A DNA stretch of 64,000 bases from Alteromonas portus (GTDB taxonomy: Bacteria > Pseudomonadota > Gammaproteobacteria > Enterobacterales > Alteromonadaceae). Below are positions 38,483-46,426 of this stretch, piece after piece (position 1 is the first letter of the stretch; every line of letters starts with the position of its first letter). The translations under genes and the position numbers were made by a program. The stretch covers positions 186,001 through 250,000 of the forward strand of contig NZ_SWCO01000007.1 in assembly GCF_005117025.1 (NCBI RefSeq), given 5' to 3'. The notes under the pieces were generated by a model. It saw only the letters and a program-made list of their open reading frames with translations, was not told the DNA's origin and made no database searches.

Positions 38483-39244
38483 ATGCGTTTTCTTATTCTA
38501 TTTTTGTGCGTCTTTGCCACTGCATCTTCTGTCGCCGCCCGAGAACTAAATGTGGTGGTTGGGTGGAACAAGCCACCATATGTCATATCGCAAGAGCACA
38601 GTGGGTTTGAAGTTGACCTTGTCAGAGCCATTGTATCGGAAATGGGTCATACACTTTCGCCTATCTATGTTCCCTTTGGTCGCACGGCACATTTACTAAA
38701 GAACAGTGCTGTCGATATTGGGCTTACACAAAATGCGGCACACAACGTTAACGTTTCTATCCTTTCTGACCCATACATTATTTATCAAAACGTGGCCGTG
38801 TCACAGGCAGCTAGAAACTTTGTTATTGATGATATAAGCGATTTAAAAGGAAAGAGCGTTATTGCATTTCAAACAGCGCAATCGGTATTAGGCGAGCAGT
38901 TTAAGGAAGCCTTGGCGCTCGAGCCAGCTTATATAGAAATGGCTAGGCAGGACCGTCAGGTTGACATGCTTATGCGTGATCATGTCGACGTTATTGTTTT
39001 AGACCGAAACATATTTAACCACTTCAAACTTGAAAACGAGGTTTATGCTGAGAAAGAAACGGTGTTTCATGAATTATTTCCTGTCTCTGTATATTGCGCA
39101 GCGATCCCCGACCCTGAGCTGAGAGCAAAGTTTAATACTGTGCTGAATCGTCTCATTGAAGATGGCCGCTATCAATTGCTGCTCAACGAATATCAGCTAG
39201 ATAATCTTCTTCATAAGCTACCCCAAGAATCTTCGTTTATGTGA
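38483..39244 (+). CDS. periplasmic solute-binding protein, family 3-like
   Basis: A 253-residue exported protein with a signal peptide (about 1-19, ending SSVAA) and then the bacterial extracellular solute-binding family 3 fold: LNVVVGWNKPPYVI, GFEVDLVRAIVSEMGHTL, DIGLTQNAA and DLKGKSVIAFQTAQSVLG. No ABC permease or ATPase is adjacent, as is common for the many orphan family 3 proteins of Alteromonadales. It may therefore act as a sensor partner or scavenger. The ligand, amino acid or other, cannot be told. A ribosome site CCGGAG lies before the ATG. Confidence 0.87.
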   Translation: MRFLILFLCVFATASSVAARELNVVVGWNKPPYVISQEHSGFEVDLVRAIVSEMGHTLSPIYVPFGRTAHLLKNSAVDIGLTQNAAHNVNVSILSDPYIIYQNVAVSQAARNFVIDDISDLKGKSVIAFQTAQSVLGEQFKEALALEPAYIEMARQDRQVDMLMRDHVDVIVLDRNIFNHFKLENEVYAEKETVFHELFPVSVYCAAIPDPELRAKFNTVLNRLIEDGRYQLLLNEYQLDNLLHKLPQESSFM

Positions 39245-39384
39245 TCACAAGATTTATGGTGTAGACAATGAACTATTTCTGATTCAACGTATATCAAGTT
39301 AACAATATGATAAAGCCTGTTGCTTTTTGCTTGTTTAGTTAAACGCAATAACAGGCACTAGGACTCTGCATTAAGGAAAGATCT

Positions 39385-41004
39385 ATGTTGAAAGAGTGGT
39401 ATTTGCTGATAGCTGTTTTGCTATGCACCGCCTGCGCGTCGCAATCGAACCCTAATCCTACCCCTTCAAAGTGGTTAGATGAACCTGCGTTTGTTCAAGC
39501 GCAAGCTATTATCGATGGCAAGGTTACATCGTCAGCGTTAGTCAGTGGTTTTCTGGCGAGAATTGAGCAGCTTGATAAAAAGACAAACAGCATTTTAGCG
39601 CTAAATCCAAATGCACTAGCTGAAGCGAAAGCCATTGATAAAAAAGTGGCTAATGGTGAGGCATTAGGACCTTTAGCTGGCATCCCCGTGCTATTGAAAG
39701 ACAATATAGAGAGTACAGAGATGCCAACGACGGCAGGCTCTATGGCGCTAATTAATAACAATACTGGTCGAGACGCTCCGATAGTGGCGAAGCTTAAAGC
39801 CGCTGGGGCGATCATTCTTGGCAAGACTAACTTATCTGAATGGGCAAATTTTCGTTCAGAATCATCAATAAGCGGCTGGAGTGCAGTAGGTGGCTTAACC
39901 CGTAACCCGCATATTTTATCAAGAAGTGCATGTGGCTCGTCTTCTGGCTCGGGCGCAGCAATGTCACTCAGATTAGCATCACTCGCCGTAGGCACTGAAA
40001 CCAATGGCTCTATAATATGCCCTGCATCTATTAATGGTGTAGTGGGCTTTAAGCCAACGGTCGGTTTACTTTCTAGAACGCATATAGTGCCTATTTCCTT
40101 CAGCCAAGATACCGCAGGACCTATGACCTCCAATGTTCAAGATGCCTGGCTGATGACAGCAGTAATGGCGGGCGAAGATGCAAGCGATAGCGCCACTAAA
40201 AATGCAGGGACTCATCGTCCGGCCATGCCTTTATCTGAGATGCTTCCAACAGACTTGAAGGGTAAGCGCATTGGTGTGGTCAGGTATCGCCAGGGCGATA
40301 ACCCTCATGTATTAGCGGTTTATGAAAGCGCATTAAGTCAGTTAAAAGCATCGGGCGCGACCTTGGTGGATATCAGTGACTTTTCCCAGCCAGATTCATT
40401 TTGGCCCGACTCGTACAATGTGTTGCTAAGCGAGTTTCATCACAGCATCAACGAATATTTGTCGGGGTCGCCGGCAGAGATCCCTGCTAGAAACTTATCT
40501 GAGCTTATCGCTTTTAATAACAAAACCGAACGAGAGTTGGTGCTGTTTAATCAAGATATTTTCGAAAAGTCGCTAGCGTCAGCACCTATAGGTAGCGAAC
40601 AGTATCAAAGCGCACTTCGCCTTATTCAGGATACCGCGGGCAAAAATGGTATTGACGCATTGCTAGCAAAGCACAATGTCGATGTATTAGTAGCGCCTTC
40701 AAATAGCCCTTCATTTTTAATCGATGGAGTGTATGGAGATCATTCGCCAGCCGGTTTTATTGGTATTGGTTATTTGGCCGCTGTTGCAGGGTATCCGCAC
40801 CTTACAGTACCTGCGGGCCAAGTAAAGAATCTCCCGGTAGGAATTAGCTTTATCGGCGGCAAGTGGCAAGATGAAAATGTACTGAAAATAGGTAAAGTGT
40901 TTGAAGCAAAACATGGTTTTTTCATTAAGCCTGGCCTTTTACCAACCCGTTTTGACACCCCAAGCTTAAAAGGTATTGATACTGGCCTTAATAACGACGG
41001 TTAA
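39385..41004 (+). CDS. amidase-signature family hydrolase, probable lipoprotein
   Basis: A 539-residue enzyme of the amidase signature family. The catalytic triad can be placed at Lys105 (GIPVLLKDNIES), cis-Ser185 (ACGSSSGSG) and the nucleophile Ser209 (GTETNGSIICPASINGVVGF). The family hydrolyses amide bonds of many substrates. The N-terminus MLKEWYLLIAVLLCTACAS looks like a lipoprotein signal with an imperfect lipobox at CTAC, so the protein is probably exported. The GGSSGGS motif is changed to CGSSSGS. It stands alone; a terminator follows at 41054. Confidence 0.92.
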   Translation: MLKEWYLLIAVLLCTACASQSNPNPTPSKWLDEPAFVQAQAIIDGKVTSSALVSGFLARIEQLDKKTNSILALNPNALAEAKAIDKKVANGEALGPLAGIPVLLKDNIESTEMPTTAGSMALINNNTGRDAPIVAKLKAAGAIILGKTNLSEWANFRSESSISGWSAVGGLTRNPHILSRSACGSSSGSGAAMSLRLASLAVGTETNGSIICPASINGVVGFKPTVGLLSRTHIVPISFSQDTAGPMTSNVQDAWLMTAVMAGEDASDSATKNAGTHRPAMPLSEMLPTDLKGKRIGVVRYRQGDNPHVLAVYESALSQLKASGATLVDISDFSQPDSFWPDSYNVLLSEFHHSINEYLSGSPAEIPARNLSELIAFNNKTERELVLFNQDIFEKSLASAPIGSEQYQSALRLIQDTAGKNGIDALLAKHNVDVLVAPSNSPSFLIDGVYGDHSPAGFIGIGYLAAVAGYPHLTVPAGQVKNLPVGISFIGGKWQDENVLKIGKVFEAKHGFFIKPGLLPTRFDTPSLKGIDTGLNNDG

Positions 41005-41053
41005 CAAGTGGCTCGTTGCTAAGTTAAAGCATCTCGAAGCGTTTCCAAACAAA

Positions 41054-41080
41054 AAAGCCCTCGAGTCATCGAGGGCTTTT
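41054..41080. terminator. bidirectional terminator between the amidase and HiPIP genes
   Basis: An 11-bp stem AAAGCCCTCGA/TCGAGGGCTTT with loop GTCA. The A-run on the left gives a T-run for the minus-strand HiPIP transcript; a shorter T-run serves the amidase. Confidence 0.88.
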
Positions 41081-41182
41081 ACAATTCAAGTTACTAACTT
41101 TAAGCTATTGTGACCAGCCGCTGTTTGTAGCTTTATGCAGCGTTTGGTTTCAACATAAAAGCTGCTATGCCGCTTTAAATGC

Positions 41183-41476
41183 TTAACCTGGCTTTTTAAC
41201 CCACGCGCTACACCAGCCATCAGCGTTAACCAGCTTGTTAGGGAAAATGTTACAAGGGCGATATTGTTCGCCATCGGCACCCTGCACGTACATGCAGTTA
41301 GCACATTTTGCACCTTCAACGGTTGACGATGGTGTGTAGTTCAATGCTTTAGCAGTTGGGTCATCAGCGCTCAATTGTTCTTGAGCTTGTGCACGTAACG
41401 CTACACCACCTAATGTAAGACCGATAACTGTAGAGCCCGACAGTTTTAAAAAGTCACGGCGATTTACAGATTTCAT
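41183..41476 (-). CDS. high-potential iron-sulfur protein (HiPIP)
   Basis: A 97-residue precursor of a periplasmic 4Fe-4S electron carrier. A Tat signal with twin arginine NRRDFLKLSGS (residues 5-15) and a hydrophobic stretch to AQA about 31 precedes the mature domain. The cluster ligands are Cys58, Cys61, Cys75 and Cys89 (CANC, RPCNIF, GWCSAW). HiPIPs carry electrons to cytochrome c oxidases or photosynthetic reaction centres; which partner is used here is not visible. A GATAATGAT half-site of Fur type lies 26-34 bases upstream of the start. GGAGAA precedes the ATG. Confidence 0.94.
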   Translation of the reverse strand: MKSVNRRDFLKLSGSTVIGLTLGGVALRAQAQEQLSADDPTAKALNYTPSSTVEGAKCANCMYVQGADGEQYRPCNIFPNKLVNADGWCSAWVKKPG

Positions 41477-41537
41477 AACATTCTCCTTAAGAGATAGAAA
41501 CGATAATGATTCTTTTTTATTCAGTGCCTTAAACGCA

Positions 41538-41563
41538 AAAACCTGCCCAAAGAGGCAGGTTTT
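41538..41563 (-). terminator. terminator downstream of the flavin reductase gene
   Basis: A 10-bp stem AAAACCTGCC/GGCAGGTTTT with a six-base loop, then a T-run on the minus strand. It is about 135 bases past the flavin reductase stop and 62 bases before the HiPIP start, so it separates the two transcripts. Confidence 0.7.
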
Positions 41564-41698
41564 GTGTAATGTTTAAATACTATCTCTTTTTGAAAAAAGA
41601 TCGAATGAAATGTCTTATTTTCACTTGATCTAGATTAAATAAAATTCAGAGTAATAACACCCGATTGTAAATTTTAGACTGTTCTATCTGCTACAAGT

Positions 41699-42328
41699 TC
41701 ATTTTTTAGCTAGGGATACACCGGGTTTGGCGTAAGCAAATTGTGCAATACGCGTAGTATTATGATAGCTATCTAAACCAGAAATACAGGCAGTGTTGGC
41801 TTTTTCTAAATCGGCGTATCCGTCTTCATCAATAATACTCTCTGGCATATGCAGCTCTTGAATTTCTCCAATAACCATTTCGGTTTCGTTAAGCAGTTTT
41901 AAATGTTGCGCCACCTTTAAGCCCATCTTGATTTGGCTTTCTTTAACAAACGGCGCACTAAATGACTCGCTAAACTGTGGTGTTAAGCCCACTGCTTCAA
42001 ATTCACTTTCATCAGGAGCATAGCGGGCAGACGTTTGATGTGCTTTATCGACCCAATCGGCTGAAACGTTATTTAGCGTATAAAAGCCCTGTTGTTTTAT
42101 ATTGCTAAGGGTGTCTCGTACGACCGTGTGAGGACGCATGATCATCCCGATTAGCGGCGGGTTAGCGCCCACATGAACAACTGAACTTACAATGGCTAAA
42201 TTGTTGGTGTTGCCGTTTGTAGTACCCACCAATGTCGCCGATTTGAATCCAGACAAACTGTTAATTAGGTTGGCACGGTATCGCTGAGTAAGTTCATCAA
42301 TATCGCTGCGAGTAAATTGCTTAGTCAT
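41699..42328 (-). CDS. flavin reductase family protein
   Basis: A 209-residue protein of the flavin reductase/flavoredoxin-like fold, which binds FMN in a split-barrel dimer. Characteristic pieces are NSLSGFKSATLVGT, NLAIVSSVVHVGANPPLIGMIM and FYTLNNVSADWVDKAHQTSA. It could reduce flavin for a partner oxygenase, but none is adjacent. It overlaps the upstream small zinc-ribbon gene by 8 bases, so the two are co-translated. Confidence 0.88.
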   Translation of the reverse strand: MTKQFTRSDIDELTQRYRANLINSLSGFKSATLVGTTNGNTNNLAIVSSVVHVGANPPLIGMIMRPHTVVRDTLSNIKQQGFYTLNNVSADWVDKAHQTSARYAPDESEFEAVGLTPQFSESFSAPFVKESQIKMGLKVAQHLKLLNETEMVIGEIQELHMPESIIDEDGYADLEKANTACISGLDSYHNTTRIAQFAYAKPGVSLAKK

Positions 42329-42512
42329 TCTCTCGTTCAGCCTCTATTTGAATGTCTTCACCGTGCTGGTAAGCAGTAAGCTCTATAGGCTGGCAACACA
42401 CTTGGCAGTCGAGTACCTGCACTTGGCCAACATCGTTAATTTCATCTATTTCTACATCGTTGGGGGCCATACAGTAAGGACATGAAAAGTCCATGGAACG
42501 GGTTAAGCTCAT
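42321..42512 (-). CDS. CPXCG-motif cysteine-rich small protein
   Basis: A 63-residue protein with two Cys pairs, CPYC (residues 11-14) and CQVC (36-39). This matches the small CPXCG-motif family found in many gammaproteobacteria and likely forms a zinc ribbon. The rest is acidic. Its function is unknown. It overlaps the start of the flavin reductase gene by 8 bases and is divergent from the HNH gene. Confidence 0.85.
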   Translation of the reverse strand: MSLTRSMDFSCPYCMAPNDVEIDEINDVGQVQVLDCQVCCQPIELTAYQHGEDIQIEAEREND

Positions 42513-42711
42513 ATTTAATCGCCTTATTAATCAGTAAACAGGTTTATTACGTAATGCTTAGACGAGTGGATTTTCTTTATAAAGTGCATAGTGTGTTGCG
42601 TGAAAGTAGCGCGCGCTGGTAGTAGCGGTGTCGTTCAGTCACCGTTGAATATAAGATACAAACCGTCGGCTTCAATAGCGGCCGGCTAGGCAAACAAATA
42701 AAGGTGACGAT

Positions 42712-42999
42712 GTGGCAAATAAAGTAGGAAAATGCCCGTGTTGTAACAGAGAGACGCGCCTTACTTATCACCACCTTATTCCCAAAAAAATGCATCGGCG
42801 CACCTATTTCAAAAAGCACTTCAGCAAAGCCGAACTGCAGGACGGTATTTATATTTGTAGGCAATGTCATAGCGGCATACATCGCTTTTATGATGAGATG
42901 ACATTAGCCAAGCACTACTTCAATTTACAACGTTTACTAGATGACGAGCAGCTTTCAACGTTCTTTCAGTGGGTGTCTAAACAGCGAATACGTGTTTAA
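42712..42999 (+). CDS. small HNH-type zinc-binding protein
   Basis: A 95-residue protein with CPCC (residues 8-11), TYHHLIPKK (the HH of an HNH core) and IYICRQCHSGIHRFY. The four Cys and the His-His/His arrangement are typical of small stand-alone HNH proteins. Nuclease activity is possible but untested. Start GTG at 42712 with AAGGTGA about 5 bases upstream; an overlapping out-of-frame ATG two bases earlier leads to an early stop. It precedes the FAN1-exonuclease gene by 117 bases, which may link it to DNA processing. Confidence 0.85.
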   Translation: MANKVGKCPCCNRETRLTYHHLIPKKMHRRTYFKKHFSKAELQDGIYICRQCHSGIHRFYDEMTLAKHYFNLQRLLDDEQLSTFFQWVSKQRIRV

Positions 43000-43116
43000 A
43001 AAGTCACATTGTGTATTTTTAGCAGCGGATGTGTAACGCAATCGTGATGGATTTAATTTGATTAGCATGGCTGTATAAATATACACTGTTGATGTTTTCA
43101 TAGTCAAAGATACCTC

Positions 43117-45261
43117 ATGCGAAAAGATTTACCGCCACGTTATTACCTTTCACACTTTCACGAGTTCCTTGCTTTCTTCGAAGGCGCTAACAGTGCGCTT
43201 TTAAGCGATGGTGCAACGGACTTTGTTAAGCGCTTTAAAGCATTAGATGATGACAAGCAGTGCATTGTTGTTAGGGCTGCCAATCGCAAGTATGCGGTGA
43301 TTGACAGAACGCAGTTTAATTATGGCGAAATCACTGAACCACAAGCACAAATAGATTGGCTTATAGAAAACGGTTGGTTTGGCGATATTACTCACGCTAC
43401 GCTTAACGATATTGCAGGGGTATTGACCAAAGACGCGTTGTTGGCGCTTCTTGCTGAATACGGCAGTACGCAGGGATTAGCATCGCTCACTAAGCCCAAA
43501 CTCGTGACGTTACTTAATGAACATATAAGTGCTAGAGGTTGGCCAGAGCGCTTCTCGCTTAATAACTACTTGGTGTGCCTATTCGACGATGCGCTTCGCT
43601 ATTTACTGTTTCTCTATTTTGGTAATACCAAAAGTCGTTTAAACCAGTTTTCTATGCGTGATTTAGGCGTAATGAGAACCCGCTCTGACTCGGTAACCGA
43701 TACAGCGCGTTTTGATAATAAAAGCGACGCCGTAGCTTCTTGGTTTTACGCCAATCACTTCAGTCAGTTGGCCTTTTATAACAATGATATATTGCTTGCC
43801 ATTGCAGAGGGTGAATTACCTGTTACAGAGGGTGTATCTGCCAGTTTTTATCGCGACCAATTACTTTATGCACTAGGGCTTAAAGTGCTAGCCTTCGATA
43901 GGCCCAAAGGGCTAGCAATATTGAAACAGGCGCAAAGCGACAAAGCAAAAGAAAAATGGCTAAGGGAAAGCTACAAAGACGGAAATGAAGATGGTGTGAA
44001 AGAGGGGCTTGAAGAGATTATCGATAATCCTCCATCGGATACACTGCTTGCGTTTGCAGAAGACTTTTACGCCCGTAAATATCATAAGAAGCGCACTAGC
44101 ACGGTTACCGATATGCTTCGCAATGCTAGCCGTACGCTGGATATTGACGTAAGCCAAAATCAGCAAGTAGAGCGTGGCGTGTTGGCGCATTATGCACGGC
44201 ACGGCATTGAAGGCTGGCGCACGGAAAACCGGTTATGGCGCAGTTTGTTCGGCCTTACTTTTTGGAAGCAACTATACGAAGAGGATACGCTAGTTACAGA
44301 GTTTGATCGCAGGCCATTATCGCTTAAGCAAAATAACTTCTACGCTAAGTTTGAGCACAGTATTGAGGCATTATTAGAGAAGCTCGATAGCAAAGATAAG
44401 CTGCGTTTTCACCTCCACAAGATGGCTACAATGCACTACGGTAAAGTGAACAGCCTGTTTATGTGGTCTAGCCATTTGCTTACGCCTATAGAAGCGCTAA
44501 TTGAGCATGGTTCACTAGATTCTATTTATGCTTTACTTCGCATGATGTGTAGAGATTTTGAAAGCCTTCGCGATGGCTTCCCCGATATTATGGTGTTTGA
44601 TGGCGCGCTTCGCTTTGAAGAAATTAAAGCGCCTGGCGATCAGCTTCGCCGTAACCAATTGGTTTCTATTCAGCGTTTGCAGCAAGCTGGTTTTGATGTT
44701 GCGGTAACAACCGTAAAATGGATACGCGACCCTGCACAGCCTTATGTAGTGGTAGATATAGAAACCACAGGGGGCAACAACAGTTATAACCGCATTACCG
44801 AGATAGGTATGGTGAAACTTGTTGGCGGTAAAGAGGTAGACAGGTTTCAAACCTTATTGAACCCGCAGCGTAGAATTCCTAGTAATATAACCCGCCTTAC
44901 CGGTATCTCGGACGAGATGGTAGCAGACGCGCCGCTGTTTGCCGAAGTCGCTGAGCAGGTGGCTCGATTTACCGAAGATGCCGTATTTGTTGCGCATAAC
45001 GTGAACTTTGATTATGGGTTCATTAAACAAGAGTTTGCGCGGTTAGAGCAGCATTTTAGGCGACCAAAAATGTGCACAGTTCGCGAAATGCGCCGCACTT
45101 ATCCTGGGTTGCCCTCGTACTCTTTGGCTAATTTAACTAAACATTTTCATATAGAAATGGAACGGCATCACCGAGCGTTAAGCGACGCTAAGGCGGCCGC
45201 CGAACTGTTAAAACTAGCATTTGAGAAAGACGATGAATTAACGGGCCTGTCGGCGAATTAA
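43117..45261 (+). CDS. FAN1-like VRR-NUC nuclease fused to a DEDDh exonuclease
   Basis: A 714-residue two-nuclease fusion. The N-terminal part resembles bacterial FAN1: a SAP-like segment (about 105-148, ASLTKPKLVTLLNEH), then a helical region. The VRR-NUC core has GFPDIMVF with Asp490 and FEEIKAPGDQL with Glu502 and Lys504. FAN1 cleaves flapped DNA in crosslink repair. From about residue 543 a DnaQ-type exonuclease follows: VVDIETTGG with Asp547 and Glu549, AHNVNFDYGF and HHRALSDAKAAAELL. All catalytic motifs of both modules look intact. Ordinary bacterial FAN1 ends after VRR-NUC, so the fused C-terminus of about 170 residues is notable. Confidence 0.9.
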   Translation: MRKDLPPRYYLSHFHEFLAFFEGANSALLSDGATDFVKRFKALDDDKQCIVVRAANRKYAVIDRTQFNYGEITEPQAQIDWLIENGWFGDITHATLNDIAGVLTKDALLALLAEYGSTQGLASLTKPKLVTLLNEHISARGWPERFSLNNYLVCLFDDALRYLLFLYFGNTKSRLNQFSMRDLGVMRTRSDSVTDTARFDNKSDAVASWFYANHFSQLAFYNNDILLAIAEGELPVTEGVSASFYRDQLLYALGLKVLAFDRPKGLAILKQAQSDKAKEKWLRESYKDGNEDGVKEGLEEIIDNPPSDTLLAFAEDFYARKYHKKRTSTVTDMLRNASRTLDIDVSQNQQVERGVLAHYARHGIEGWRTENRLWRSLFGLTFWKQLYEEDTLVTEFDRRPLSLKQNNFYAKFEHSIEALLEKLDSKDKLRFHLHKMATMHYGKVNSLFMWSSHLLTPIEALIEHGSLDSIYALLRMMCRDFESLRDGFPDIMVFDGALRFEEIKAPGDQLRRNQLVSIQRLQQAGFDVAVTTVKWIRDPAQPYVVVDIETTGGNNSYNRITEIGMVKLVGGKEVDRFQTLLNPQRRIPSNITRLTGISDEMVADAPLFAEVAEQVARFTEDAVFVAHNVNFDYGFIKQEFARLEQHFRRPKMCTVREMRRTYPGLPSYSLANLTKHFHIEMERHHRALSDAKAAAELLKLAFEKDDELTGLSAN

Positions 45262-45360
45262 TAACGTTGTTATTGAAATTTTTACTATGCGTATACTGAA
45301 CAAAATGTGCGTAAATGCTGTATTGAGTTGAGTTATAACGTGCATATTGAGATGTAAGAC

Positions 45361-45624
45361 ATGGCATTAACTGAAGAACAAGAATCACGAATTATTGAAA
45401 TGGCGTGGGAAGACCGTACGCCGTTTGAAGCCATTGAGCGCTTATACGGGCTTCCGGAAAAAGACGTAATAAAGCTCATGCGTAAAAACCTTAAACAAAA
45501 AACCTTTAAAAATTGGCGAGAACGGGTGTCAGGCAGAAAGACTAAACACGCCAGCTTGCGCCCTGAAGGTGTGGATAGAGGCTATTGTCCCTCGCAATAC
45601 AAATACAAAAGTGCCAACAAGTAG
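45361..45624 (+). CDS. DUF2805 (TIGR03643-type) family protein
   Basis: An 87-residue conserved protein of unknown function, with a helix-turn-helix-like N-terminus (ESRIIEMAWEDRTPFEAIE, LPEKDVIKLMRKNL) and a basic C-terminal tail (WRERVSGRKTKH, YCPSQYKYKS). The pattern matches DUF2805. It follows the FAN1-exonuclease gene by 99 bases on the same strand and may share its transcript. DNA or RNA binding is plausible from the charge but not shown. Confidence 0.85.
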   Translation: MALTEEQESRIIEMAWEDRTPFEAIERLYGLPEKDVIKLMRKNLKQKTFKNWRERVSGRKTKHASLRPEGVDRGYCPSQYKYKSANK

Positions 45625-45679
45625 TGTTGAATAAATATCTGTTTGACGTTACCGGTTTGACAACGTGGACTAGCCAACA

Positions 45680-46120
45680 TTACTTCTTTGGCGGAGTAAT
45701 GGTGGTTATGGGTAAAAGAAACGCGGTTAACTGCTGACGTAACGGCGTTGGAAAGATAACCGTATTTTCTGATTGCAAAATACTTTTAGCGTGATGAACT
45801 TGACGTAACAGATTGTGGTAGGTGTCATTGTTTTGCTGTATTGCCTCTACCTTACTCATCATTAATTCAATAAATTCGGCGGGGGATAGGTTGTCGTGTT
45901 GCCTTATCTCAAAAGCTAGCGCCTTAAGTACATAAGCTTCCCACTCTTTTCTGTAACTCTCCTGTAATCGCTCAGGATAAAGCGCTAGGTCTGCTACATC
46001 TTGCGCTAGGTCTACAATATCAAGGGGATCATCAAAAAGAACGCGAAATGCGAGAAGCACATCGTCAGAGAGGCGAGAAATGGGAAGTTTTTCTTTGAAC
46101 TGAGCATAGCGGCTTGGCAC
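45680..46120 (-). CDS. hypothetical protein
   Basis: I do not recognise this 146-residue soluble protein. It is helical and rich in Leu, Asp and Glu, without membrane segments or obvious catalytic motifs. The start is uncertain: GTG at 46120 has AAAAGG 7 bases upstream and is preferred; GTG at 46147 (AAGG 4 bases upstream) and TTG at 46189 are alternatives. It converges on the DUF2805 gene with a 55-base gap. It stands alone and lies inside the accessory block between accC and prmA. Confidence 0.5.
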   Translation of the reverse strand: MPSRYAQFKEKLPISRLSDDVLLAFRVLFDDPLDIVDLAQDVADLALYPERLQESYRKEWEAYVLKALAFEIRQHDNLSPAEFIELMMSKVEAIQQNNDTYHNLLRQVHHAKSILQSENTVIFPTPLRQQLTAFLLPITTITPPKK

Positions 46121-46271
46121 AAGAACACCTTTTCTATCGGATAACACACATCGCCTTGCGCAGCGCGATTGAACTTGGCTGGCTAACAAAGCGCTTTAAA
46201 TTGTAATAAAAGCGCGAGTACGAAGAAAGTTGTTCAGGTTAAAAATACGTAATCTAGAATAATTGAACGTA

Positions 46272-46358
46272 TTTACAGACCAACCCGTAACTTATTATGC
46301 ACTGTTAAAGTGTGTACGCGTTCTTGCTGTTTGGCCCATCATTTGATGGGCCTTTTTT
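46272..46358 (+). ncRNA. candidate small RNA with its own terminator
   Basis: An orphan plus-strand terminator (46333-46358) lies where no plus-strand gene ends: the flanking genes on both sides are on the minus strand. A weak promoter-like pair TTTACA (46272-46277), 15 bases, TATTAT (46293-46298) precedes it, which would give a transcript of about 55 bases. This is sequence-only inference. The terminator could instead serve long read-through from the DUF2805 gene. Confidence 0.35.
46333..46358 (+). terminator. strong orphan rho-independent terminator
   Basis: An 8-bp stem GGCCCATC/GATGGGCC with loop ATTT and six T. On the minus strand there is no T-run, so the orientation is clear. Confidence 0.85.
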
Positions 46359-46426
46359 ATGTTGCTCAATGGCGCTCATTTTCTCGGTAGTAATAAAGAA
46401 CGCACACTTTGACGAGCGTCAGTCAT

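Noticed and set aside
41625-41638. FNR-type box TTGAT-CTAG-ATTAA near the HiPIP gene
   Set aside because: A terminator (41538-41563) lies between it and the HiPIP start, so it would sit in the 3' region of the flavin reductase transcript; one mismatch in ten is easily chance.
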